The translations under genes were made by a program, and so were the position numbers. A stretch of 20,323 nt of DNA from an uncultured bacterium (lineage in GTDB: Bacteria; Bacillota; Clostridia; Oscillospirales; Acutalibacteraceae). The DNA is taken from the NCBI GenBank assembly GCA_905215105.1, contig CAJMOI010000023.1:1-20323 (forward strand), written 5' to 3'. Positions 1 through 6,417 of the stretch are shown piece by piece (position 1 is the first letter of the stretch; each line of letters opens with the position of its first letter). Below the pieces are notes generated by a model. It was not told where the DNA came from and did no database searches. It saw only the letters and a list, made by a program, of their open reading frames with translations.

Positions 1-11
1 CTTTGCTTGAA

Positions 12-803
12 TCAGGTTTTACGGATACATTCCGCTATTTCTATCCGGAGCAAGATGTCCGCCAGAAAATACTGTTTGCAGAACAGCAGAATTCCGACGG
101 GAAGGATTCCGAATCCCACCCATTTGATAATCCGGTTGATCCAGAACAGTATCTCGGAATTGGGCTTTTTTACATATTTGGCGCTGTTGGTAATTTTATT
201 GGCATAATTTTCCGCGCCCACATGCTCCACTTTGGCACGACAGGCGCCGCTGACCAGGAAACTGCCGGAAAGGAGCAAATCCCCGGGCTTTTTGACAATG
301 GGGTCCGACTCGCCGGTGAGCAGAGATTCGTTGACTTCACATTCCCCCTCCACCAGCAGACAGTCGGCACAGACTTGTCCGCCTGCGGAAAGGAGCAGAA
401 TGTCATCCAGCACGATTTCCTCCACCGGAATTTCCTGCGTCTCCCCCTCCCGAATGACATGAGCCCGGGGAGCAGCAATTAATGAAAGCTTGTCAATGGT
501 GCGTTTGGCCCGGATTTCCTGAAAGCTTCCAATCAGGATATTACAGAGGATTACCCCCATAAACAGCATGTTTTTAAAGGAACCTACCGCCAGAATCATG
601 CCGGCCAGAATAAAATTGAGAATATTGAAAGGGGTAATGATATTTTTCAGAATGATCTGTTTTTCACTTAAAGTGCGGATCGTGCCGCTGCTGTTATCCA
701 GCCCCTGCTCCCGACGAAACGCAACCTGTTCGTGGTTCAGTCCCACCGCCGGGTCTGGAAAAAATCGCTCCGGAGAACCATTCTGTATGTCGTTCATCTG
801 CAT
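12..803 (-). pseudogene. P-type cation-transporting ATPase, N-terminal part only (truncated)
   Basis: The 263-residue frame matches the N-terminal third of a CtpE-like P-type (E1-E2) ATPase, an ion pump of the cytoplasmic membrane. Visible parts are two hydrophobic segments (about residues 55-72 and 76-95), an actuator domain with VNESLLTGES and the TGES motif at 163-166, and a third hydrophobic segment at 222-242. Full-length relatives are roughly 750-900 residues and continue with a PEGL membrane motif and the DKTGT phosphorylation site. Here family resemblance stops near residue 249 (about position 60), and a TGA follows at 12-14. None of the three leftward frames in the last 60 bases resembles the expected continuation, so a simple one-base shift does not restore it inside the window. 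The ATG at 801-803 follows GGAGAGGTGA; an ATG two codons later is possible. As it stands the product cannot pump ions. The transported ion is unknown. Confidence 0.75.
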
Positions 804-832
804 TCACCTCTCCAGTTGGTCATACAGTTTTT

Positions 833-861
833 ATTATACAGATCTTTTTTGAAAATGTCGT
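833..861 (-). promoter_or_regulatory. Sigma-A promoter for the P-type ATPase gene
   Basis: Reading leftward, ACGACA (856-861) and a perfect TATAAT (833-838) are separated by exactly 17 bases. The start codon lies about 30 bases beyond the -10 box, with a ribosome binding site between them. The -35 box matches the consensus at 4 of 6 positions. Confidence 0.6.
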
Positions 862-966
862 GAATTTTTTTCATATTGTATGTTTGTTAAAAAAACCTTA
901 AGATTATTTGTAGGGATCACCAAATCAACCGGGAAAGTGTTCAGAAAAAGCTATTGAATTTGGGGA

Positions 967-995
967 TTGTATTCAAATGCAAACCTGACTATAAT
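967..995 (+). promoter_or_regulatory. Sigma-A promoter for the O-antigen-ligase-like gene
   Basis: TTGTAT (967-972) and a perfect TATAAT (990-995) are separated by 17 bases. The predicted transcript starts near 1002, leaving an untranslated leader of about 110 bases before the TTG start at 1116. With the leftward promoter at 833-861 this forms a divergent promoter region. Confidence 0.6.
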
Positions 996-1115
996 GAGAA
1001 CTTGGAATGAAATGCGCATGCAATTACTTTAACTGATGATAAAAAATTCGGCATCAGGCCGTATGCCAAAGACACTCTATTGTGCCTTTGAACGACTTGG
1101 AAGGAGGCTTGTTTT
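996..1115 (+). other. Untranslated leader, no known riboswitch recognised
   Basis: This is the transcribed part of the 312-base gap between the first two genes. It holds an 8-base palindrome ATGCGCAT (1012-1019) and a small stem GGCAT/ATGCC (1050-1054 with 1063-1067, 8-base loop). It ends in a strong ribosome binding site, AAGGAGG at 1101-1107. I recognise no riboswitch, T-box or leader peptide. The part from 862 to 966 is A+T-rich and shows no feature I can support. Confidence 0.3.
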
Positions 1116-2315
1116 TTGAACGATATGATTCATCAAACGACATCAGCCGTCAAAAATCAAAAGCTGTTTGCATTTGCCGTTACGGTTTCCATATTTCTCC
1201 CCTATTATCTCACCGGCGTTGTTATCGCTGCCGGTGCCGCTTATGTCCTCTGGAATCGGGAACGCCGGGCTTACGCCATGGCGGAACCTCACAGCCGCCT
1301 GATTGTTACGGCGGTATTTGCCTGGACCATGGTTTCCCTGATTTATCAGAATTTCTATGGTGTGGGTGTATCTCTCCTGCTGACCTGCGCATTGCTGGCT
1401 GCTTTTTATATGCGTTCCTTTATGACTCACAAGCTGTTCAACAGCCTGATGGATGTGGCCTGTCTGTGCAGCCTGTCCTCAACGGCCGTGGGTTTCATGC
1501 AGTATGTTTATCTGTGGGGAATGAATCTGGAACCCCGTGTGGAATCCGTTTGCTTCAACCCCAACTATTACGGTATGCTCATGGAATTTATGGCGCTGGT
1601 TGCGCTGTACCGGGCTTTTGCAAACCCGAAGCGCCGCGTATTTTACGGCATTGTTATGGCAAGCGCCATGCTGGGCATTTACTTCTGCGGCAGTATTTCC
1701 GCCGCAGCGGTTGTCTGTGTCGGTGTGCTGCTGTTCTTCCTGCTTCGCGGCCGCTACAAGTATTTCTGGACCTTTGCAGCGCTGGGCACTGTGGCTGCCA
1801 TTGCAGCCCTCACCGTTCTGCCCATCATCTTCCCCCGTGCCGGTGATGCGGATCACTCCATGGATCAGCGGCTTTCCATCTGGGGGACCGCTTTACAGGG
1901 AATCCAGATGCACCCCCTGTTTGGACAGGGTCCCATGACCTATGAAACCATCTATATGCAGTTTAACGGCTATGCAACCCATCACGCCCATAACCTGATT
2001 ATCGATACGGTTCTGAACTACGGCATTGTGGGCGCTTCCCTCATCGGTTTTTATGCATTTTATCAGCTTCGGACGCTGATTACCCGGATTCGCCGGGGCA
2101 TCAGCTCCTCCACCGGCATTCTGCTGGCGGTGCTGGCCTTTATGACACTGATTCACGGCATGACCGACGTCACTATCCTCTGGCTGCAAACCGGTATGTT
2201 TTTCCTGGTGGTGTACTCCTCCATTGGTATCCGCACCGAAACGGCGGTTGTGGTTCCCTCTCTGGCTGGTCAGGCCATCCCTGCGGCACAGAGTGCCCGG
2301 AGTCATCGCGGCTGA
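1116..2315 (+). CDS. O-antigen ligase / Wzy-polymerase-like polytopic membrane protein
   Basis: The 399-residue protein is almost entirely hydrophobic, with about ten membrane segments, and resembles the O-antigen ligase/polymerase (Wzy_C) superfamily, which transfers or polymerises lipid-linked glycans at the outer face of the membrane. The best signature is near residue 250-300: RLSIWGTALQGIQMHPLFGQGP, then a HAHNLIID stretch, matching the family pattern of an Arg/Trp motif, a hPlfGxGp turn and a conserved His before the last membrane segments. The TTG at 1116 is chosen because AAGGAGG (1101-1107) sits 8 bases upstream; the first in-frame ATG (1125) is 17 bases away. No glycosyltransferase, flippase or other polysaccharide gene is adjacent, so the substrate cannot be guessed. 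In a Gram-positive host it would act on a cell-wall or capsular glycan, or on something else. The family call is fair; the role is open. Confidence 0.75.
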   Translation: MNDMIHQTTSAVKNQKLFAFAVTVSIFLPYYLTGVVIAAGAAYVLWNRERRAYAMAEPHSRLIVTAVFAWTMVSLIYQNFYGVGVSLLLTCALLAAFYMRSFMTHKLFNSLMDVACLCSLSSTAVGFMQYVYLWGMNLEPRVESVCFNPNYYGMLMEFMALVALYRAFANPKRRVFYGIVMASAMLGIYFCGSISAAAVVCVGVLLFFLLRGRYKYFWTFAALGTVAAIAALTVLPIIFPRAGDADHSMDQRLSIWGTALQGIQMHPLFGQGPMTYETIYMQFNGYATHHAHNLIIDTVLNYGIVGASLIGFYAFYQLRTLITRIRRGISSSTGILLAVLAFMTLIHGMTDVTILWLQTGMFFLVVYSSIGIRTETAVVVPSLAGQAIPAAQSARSHRG

Positions 2316-2341
2316 GTTCATTTGATTCCATCACAACGAAA

Positions 2342-2380
2342 ATCCCGTGTCTGCATGATTTGCAGACACGGGATTTTTTT
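2342..2380. terminator. Bidirectional intrinsic terminator between convergent genes
   Basis: A perfect 14-base stem (2342-2355 with 2361-2374) with a 5-base loop is followed on the plus strand by a run of seven T from 2374. On the minus strand it is followed by a shorter T run (complement of the A run at 2338-2342). It lies 26 bases after the membrane-protein stop and 20 bases after the stop of the leftward small gene, so it can serve both. Confidence 0.9.
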
Positions 2381-2393
2381 GCTGAAGGGACGA

Positions 2394-2585
2394 TCAGCGG
2401 CGCAGATACAGCTCATGAATCAGGCGATCCATGTCCTCTTCCGACTGCACCTGGGAAATATGATCCTCAATTCCGCTTCGAATCTCCGGCGGAAGCTCCC
2501 GGTAGCCCCGGCTGACAGGCAGCGGCAGCCAGAATCCAAAGGCTCCGGTAATGCCGGGGCTATTGTTGAATCCATAAAAATTCAA
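2394..2585 (-). CDS. Small uncharacterised protein, 63 residues
   Basis: I do not recognise a family. The short protein has a Gly/Phe/Pro-rich N-terminal part (NFYGFNNSPGITGAFGFW) and a charged, probably helical C-terminal half rich in Glu, Asp and Arg, ending LYLRR. There is no signal peptide or clear membrane segment. It looks real for two reasons: a consensus GGAGGTGA sits 5 bases before a TTG (2583-2585), and a strong terminator lies just beyond its stop. An in-frame ATG at 2598-2600 would add five residues, but the ribosome binding site would then lie inside the coding region, so TTG is preferred. It is convergent with the membrane-protein gene. No promoter was convincing. Confidence 0.5.
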   Translation of the reverse strand: MNFYGFNNSPGITGAFGFWLPLPVSRGYRELPPEIRSGIEDHISQVQSEEDMDRLIHELYLRR

Positions 2586-2600
2586 ACCTATCACCTCCAT

Positions 2601-2621
2601 AAACCGGCCTTTTCCCGGTTT
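2601..2621. repeat. Stem-loop just upstream of the small gene's ribosome binding site
   Basis: AAACCGG (2601-2607) and CCGGTTT (2615-2621) form a perfect 7-base stem with a 7-base loop. In the leftward transcript it ends immediately before the GGAGGTGA of the 63-residue gene. It could affect ribosome access or be incidental. Confidence 0.4.
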
Positions 2622-2745
2622 TCAGGCCAGCGCAGCACATTTTCACTTTTCTGCCGCACAGACGGCCCGCTTTATCAGCATTCCACCAAAGCGCAAAAAA
2701 ACTAATGAAAAATCATGGAAAGTAAAGCGAGGCAAAAATCAACGG

Positions 2746-2774
2746 TTGCAGGAAAAATCATGAAATGCTATACT
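2746..2774 (+). promoter_or_regulatory. Extended -10 promoter for the sigma/anti-sigma operon
   Basis: TTGCAG (2746-2751) lies 17 bases before TATACT (2769-2774), which is preceded by TG plus one base (2766-2768), making an extended -10 element. The start would be near 2781, about 130 bases before the sigma-factor ATG. This is a housekeeping-type promoter. I could not confidently identify an autoregulatory ECF-type promoter in the leader. Confidence 0.55.
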
Positions 2775-2913
2775 GAATAAGGATTTATGAAAAGCTTTAA
2801 GAGAGCGCTTACCACGACAAAAAAGGGACGAAAAAAATTTTTTCAGATTTTTTTGAAAAGCCTGCAATAAAAAGCCGCGGTCATGCATTATATGGATGAA
2901 AGGATAAAAAAAC
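2775..2913 (+). other. Long leader of the sigma/anti-sigma operon
   Basis: The leader contains a near-palindrome around AGCGCT (2800-2813) that matches 8 of 11 defined positions of the Gram-positive catabolite-response element. It also contains an A-then-T tract near 2831-2845 and a Shine-Dalgarno AAAGGA at 2899-2904. No known riboswitch is recognised. With the stretch 2622-2745, which shows nothing I can support, it fills the 313-base gap between the small gene and the sigma factor. Confidence 0.25.
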
Positions 2914-3492
2914 ATGTTTTTCTTTTGTTTGACGTCAACACTGGAAAATGCAGCAGGGACCAAATACCCGGCGGAGGAGCTGAGGGAGCTCATCCGGAAA
3001 ATCGCACTGGGAGAGGGTGAAGCGCTCGCTTCCCTTTATGAAAAGACTTCCAGCGCCGTGTATGGTTTTGCCCTTTCAATCAGTAAGAATCGTGCAGATG
3101 CGGAAGAGATCATGCAGGATACGTTTCTGGCTGTTGATGCCAATGCGAACCGGTATCAGCCTGTAGGAAGCCCGATGGCGTGGATTCTGACTATTACCAG
3201 AAATCTCGCTTATCAGCGGCTCCGCCGGGCCAAACGGGAAACCGCAGCAGAAGACATTCCCGAAGAAGCAGACCACGCCATTCTGTCGGAAGAGACAGAA
3301 AACAAAATGATTTTGGAAACCGCCCTGAAGACACTGGGGGAGGAAGAGCGTCAGATTGTGATGCTCCACGCAGTGTCCGGGCTCAAACACCGGGAGATCG
3401 CCGCCCTGTTGGGACTCGGCCTTCCCACTACCCTTTCCAGATATCATCGGGCGCTGGCCAAACTTCAAAAGCAGTTAGGAGGAATGAGATAA
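2914..3492 (+). CDS. ECF-type RNA polymerase sigma factor
   Basis: The 192-residue protein has the two domains of sigma-70 family extracytoplasmic-function factors. Region 2, which binds core polymerase and the -10 element, spans about residues 30-105 and includes DAEEIMQDTFLAV. A Glu-rich linker follows. Region 4, which binds the -35 element, spans about 135-190 with the helix-turn-helix LKHREIAALLGLGLPTTLSRYH. Length and layout are normal for the family. The ATG at 2914 follows AAAGGA by 9 bases. Its stop TAA abuts the next gene's ATG with no spacer, so the two are almost certainly translated together. The neighbour is a membrane anti-sigma factor, so this factor is probably held at the membrane until an external signal releases it. 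The regulon cannot be read from this window. Confidence 0.9.
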   Translation: MFFFCLTSTLENAAGTKYPAEELRELIRKIALGEGEALASLYEKTSSAVYGFALSISKNRADAEEIMQDTFLAVDANANRYQPVGSPMAWILTITRNLAYQRLRRAKRETAAEDIPEEADHAILSEETENKMILETALKTLGEEERQIVMLHAVSGLKHREIAALLGLGLPTTLSRYHRALAKLQKQLGGMR

Positions 3493-5196
3493 ATGGCACT
3501 CGACAAAAAGAAAATCGAACAGCGGCTCTGTCAGGCCGTTCGGGAAGAAACCCCCAACCTCCTGCCCCAGATCCTTTCCGCCAGAAACATGGAGAAAGGA
3601 ACCGTGATCGATATGACACAGGCTTTGCAGAATCAGAAGAAAAAACACACCGTCCGCAATTGGGCCATTGCCGCAGCAGCCGCACTGGTGCTGGCTGTCG
3701 GAGGATTCGCAGGATATCAGTACCAGTTCGCAGTGGATACCGCTGTGAGCATCGACGTAAACCCCAGCATTGAGCTGGAAGTCAACCGCCAGGAAAAGGT
3801 CCTTCGGGCCACTCCTCTCAACGATGACGCACAGACCATTCTGGATGGCATGAAACTGGAAGGCGTGAACCTGAAAACCGCCGTCAACGCTGTGATCGGC
3901 TCCATGGTACAGAACGGATATTTCACCGATGAAGTCAACTCCATTCTGCTCAGCGTAGATAACGACGATGAAGCCAAACGGGTTGCTTTGCAGGAAGAAT
4001 TAACCCAGGGTGTCAACGAAAGTTTGCAGCAGCTTTCCGTCAACGGAACCGTGTTTGCCCAGTCTCTGAACAGCAGCGCAGAACTGAAAGCGCTGGCCGA
4101 ACAGTACGGCATTTCCGAAGGCAAAGCCTACTGGGTACAGATGCTCACCGCAGCCGACAGCACTCTGTCTGCTGACGTACTGGCCAAGCTTTCCATCAAC
4201 GACCTGGCACTGCTGGCAGAAGCCCGGAATCTGAAATATGACTATGTGGGCACCGCCAACGATACCGCCTATATCGGCCTGGAGAAGGCAAAAGAAATCG
4301 CCATTGCTAAGGCTGGCGGCGGCGACGTGGTTTCCATTGAACTGGACGTGGAAGACGGCGTGATGGTTTATGAAGGCGAAATTGTTTACAACAATGTGGA
4401 ATACGATTTCGATATTAACGCACTGGACGGCACCATTCTCAAGTGGGAAGAAGACCGCAATGGCGTGAATATCGACACCAGCAATGTAATCGGGGAAGCC
4501 CGAGCAAAGGAAATCATTCTGGCCAAAGCTCCCGGCGCTGAAATCACCAAACTGGTTCTGGACGAGGATGACGGGATCCTGTACTATGAAGGCTATGCCC
4601 GGGTAGACGGTAAACTCTATGAGTTCGAAGTCAAAGCTGACGACGGCGTCATTCGCAAATGGGAGCTGGAAGACGATTATTCCGATAACAATTCCGGTAA
4701 TAGCTCCAGCGGCAACTCGAACAATAACAATTCTACCTCTACTCCCAAGCCCACCACCGCCCCCAGCACATCGATTTCCATGGACGAGGCCCGCACGCTG
4801 GTTCTGAAAAAAGTCCCCGGCGCCACCATTACCAAAATCGAACTGGATTATGACGACGGCCGGAAAATCTATGAAGGCGAAGCCTATAAGGATGGGTATG
4901 AGTACGAATTTGAGATCAACGCCTCAACCGGAAAATTCATCAAGTGGGAGCAGGATTGGGATGACGACCATCATGACGATGACCATCATGGCAGCACCAG
5001 CGGTCTGATCAGCGCCGAAAAGGCCGAGAAAGCTGTGCTGAACAAGCTGCCCGGCGCTACCATCCGCAGCATGGAGCTGGATGAAGATGACGGCTACTAC
5101 TGCTATGAAGGCGAAGCCTATAAAAACGGCGTAGAATACGAATTTGTAATCGATGCCTATTCCGGCAAGATTCTGGAATGGGACCAGGAAGACTGA
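3493..5196 (+). CDS. RsgI-like membrane anti-sigma factor with four extracellular PepSY modules
   Basis: The 567-residue protein starts with a charged cytoplasmic part (1-55) that should bind the sigma factor encoded just upstream. One membrane helix follows (about 57-76), then an external domain starting SIDVNPSIELEVN (86-98), typical of the RsgI middle domain. In RsgI proteins an Asn-Pro bond in this motif is cut autocatalytically; here it is N90-P91. A mostly helical stretch (110-250) leads to four PepSY modules at about 258-320, 332-392, 428-487 and 505-565, each ending in a Lys/Glu-Trp-Glu/Asp motif. Modules 2 and 3 are joined by an Asn/Ser/Thr-rich linker (396-427), and modules 3 and 4 by an Asp/His cluster (488-499). 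Classical RsgI has an N-terminal beta domain and pairs with SigI; this one lacks it and pairs with an ECF factor. AGGAGG lies 10 bases before the ATG. Confidence 0.85.
   Translation: MALDKKKIEQRLCQAVREETPNLLPQILSARNMEKGTVIDMTQALQNQKKKHTVRNWAIAAAAALVLAVGGFAGYQYQFAVDTAVSIDVNPSIELEVNRQEKVLRATPLNDDAQTILDGMKLEGVNLKTAVNAVIGSMVQNGYFTDEVNSILLSVDNDDEAKRVALQEELTQGVNESLQQLSVNGTVFAQSLNSSAELKALAEQYGISEGKAYWVQMLTAADSTLSADVLAKLSINDLALLAEARNLKYDYVGTANDTAYIGLEKAKEIAIAKAGGGDVVSIELDVEDGVMVYEGEIVYNNVEYDFDINALDGTILKWEEDRNGVNIDTSNVIGEARAKEIILAKAPGAEITKLVLDEDDGILYYEGYARVDGKLYEFEVKADDGVIRKWELEDDYSDNNSGNSSSGNSNNNNSTSTPKPTTAPSTSISMDEARTLVLKKVPGATITKIELDYDDGRKIYEGEAYKDGYEYEFEINASTGKFIKWEQDWDDDHHDDDHHGSTSGLISAEKAEKAVLNKLPGATIRSMELDEDDGYYCYEGEAYKNGVEYEFVIDAYSGKILEWDQED
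4774..5187 (+). repeat. Tandem PepSY-module duplication inside the anti-sigma gene
   Basis: Modules 3 (4774-4953) and 4 (about 5005-5187) encode near-parallel protein sequence and share an identical 21-base stretch at 4869-4889 and 5103-5123, a period of 234 bases (78 codons). Between them, GACCATCAT occurs twice (4966-4974 and 4981-4989) and encodes the Asp/His cluster. This suggests internal duplication more recent than that separating modules 1 and 2. Confidence 0.6.
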
Positions 5197-5218
5197 TTGA
5201 TTTCTCAAGATCCATTGG

Positions 5219-5248
5219 GCCGCGGCACTTCGGTGCCGCGGCTTTTTT
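5219..5248 (+). terminator. Intrinsic terminator of the sigma/anti-sigma operon
   Basis: A perfect 10-base G+C-rich stem (5219-5228 with 5233-5242) is capped by a stable UUCG tetraloop closed by C-G and followed by six T. It begins 23 bases after the anti-sigma stop codon. Confidence 0.95.
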
Positions 5249-5342
5249 GTGTAAAAACAGGGTAAAAGCGACACTTTTTCCACCGGTAAAGGGCCTCCCC
5301 CTGTTTTACCAGCCGAAAATCCTTTGAACATCAAAGAAGGTT

Positions 5343-5371
5343 TTGCTTTTTCAGGAAAACAGGAGTATAAT
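5343..5371 (+). promoter_or_regulatory. Sigma-A promoter for the DegV gene
   Basis: TTGCTT (5343-5348) and a perfect TATAAT (5366-5371) are separated by 17 bases. The leader to the ATG at 5483 is about 105 bases. Only a short GCATT/AATGC stem near 5390 is visible in it, and no known riboswitch is recognised. Confidence 0.6.
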
Positions 5372-5482
5372 AACAAAAGTTTGAGGGCATTTCCGCTAAT
5401 GCGCAGAAACCCGGAACAAACACTCGTTTATCAGGAAAATGTACCCCGATTGGGTGACTGAATTGCAGGAGGATTTTTGGTA

Positions 5483-6361
5483 ATGGATCAGCAGAACTTT
5501 GTCATTATTACGGATGTAACCACTGATTTTACCCCCGAAATGGTTCAGCAGCTGGGAATTGACGTGATTCCCATGGAGTTCATGATCGATGATATCAGCT
5601 ATATGCACTATCCCGATGAGCGGGAAATGACAATGGACGAGTTCTATACCCGTGTCAAGTCCGGAAAAATGCCCACCACCACTCAGATTAACCAAACCGT
5701 TTACCGCAAAACCTTTACCCCCATTCTGGAACAGGGAAAGGATATCCTGTATATCTGCTTCTCCTCCGGCCTGAGCAGCACCTGGCAGGGCTCCTGTCTG
5801 GCGGCTCGGGAACTGGAAGAAAAATTCCCCGGCCGTCGGGTTCTCAGTGTGGACTCCCGCTGCGCCAGCGCCGGTGAAGGAATTCTGGTAATGAATGCCG
5901 TACGCATGATGCGGGAGGGCGCCACTATGGATGAGATTGCACAGTGGGTTGAAGATACCCGGGACCGGGTCTGCCACTGGGTACTGGTGGATGATCTGAA
6001 GCATCTCCATCGCGGCGGACGTCTGCCCGCTGTTGCGGCAGTGGCCGGTATTGCACTGGGCATCAAACCCCTGATCCGCGTAACGGAGGAAGGCAAACTG
6101 GAACCCATCGGCAAAGTTCGCGGCCGGAAAAAGGGAATCGAATTCCTGATGAAGAAAATCGGTGAAACCTGCCCCAATCCGCAGGAAAGCATTATGTGGG
6201 TCGTTCACACTGCCTGTGAAGACGAAGCTAAGGATTTTTGCAGGGAAGTCAAAGCTGCTTATCATCCCAAGGAGCTTTATCTCTCCGAAATCGGCCCCAT
6301 CATCGGCGCACACACCGGCCCCGGCGTTCTTGCAATCGTCTTTATCGGAACCCATAAGTAA
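5483..6361 (+). CDS. DegV family fatty-acid-binding protein
   Basis: The 292-residue protein is a complete DegV/FakB-type protein. Members bind a long-chain fatty acid and, where a FakA kinase exists, present it for phosphorylation so that host or recycled fatty acids can enter phospholipid synthesis. Family signatures are the N-terminal VIITDVTTDF strand, PTTTQIN near residue 60, SSGLSSTWQGS in the ligand pocket, SVDSR followed by the second lobe, and the C-terminal IGAHTGPGVLAIVF. ATG 5483 is chosen because AGGAGG (5467-5472) lies 10 bases upstream; an in-frame TTG at 5477 is only 4 bases away. No fakA gene is nearby, which is common since DegV paralogues are scattered. It has its own promoter and terminator, so it is probably monocistronic. 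The exact ligand cannot be told from sequence. Confidence 0.9.
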   Translation: MDQQNFVIITDVTTDFTPEMVQQLGIDVIPMEFMIDDISYMHYPDEREMTMDEFYTRVKSGKMPTTTQINQTVYRKTFTPILEQGKDILYICFSSGLSSTWQGSCLAARELEEKFPGRRVLSVDSRCASAGEGILVMNAVRMMREGATMDEIAQWVEDTRDRVCHWVLVDDLKHLHRGGRLPAVAAVAGIALGIKPLIRVTEEGKLEPIGKVRGRKKGIEFLMKKIGETCPNPQESIMWVVHTACEDEAKDFCREVKAAYHPKELYLSEIGPIIGAHTGPGVLAIVFIGTHK

Positions 6362-6365
6362 TCTT

Positions 6366-6404
6366 CAGGGGAAGGTCCGTTTCCGGGGCCTTCCCCTGCT
6401 TTTT
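6366..6404 (+). terminator. Intrinsic terminator between DegV and SGNH hydrolase genes
   Basis: A 10-base perfect stem (6366-6375 with 6389-6398), extendable by two more C-G pairs, has a short loop and is followed by C and five T (6400-6404). It starts four bases after the DegV stop. Its T run ends directly before AAGGAGG (6405-6411), the ribosome binding site of the next gene. No separate promoter is visible for that gene in the 56-base gap. Confidence 0.85.
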
Positions 6405-6417
6405 AAGGAGGAAAATC

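Noticed and set aside
2831..2845. A-run followed by T-run in the sigma-factor leader, considered as a terminator or attenuator
   Set aside because: The stem would be only A-T pairs with no loop and no following U tract in the right place. It is better seen as an A+T-rich tract.
5252..5308. Imperfect inverted repeat (TAAAAACAGGG with CCCTGTTTTA) downstream of the sigma-operon terminator
   Set aside because: The arms carry a bulge and a loop of about 36 bases, with no T run or known regulatory fold. It is probably incidental.
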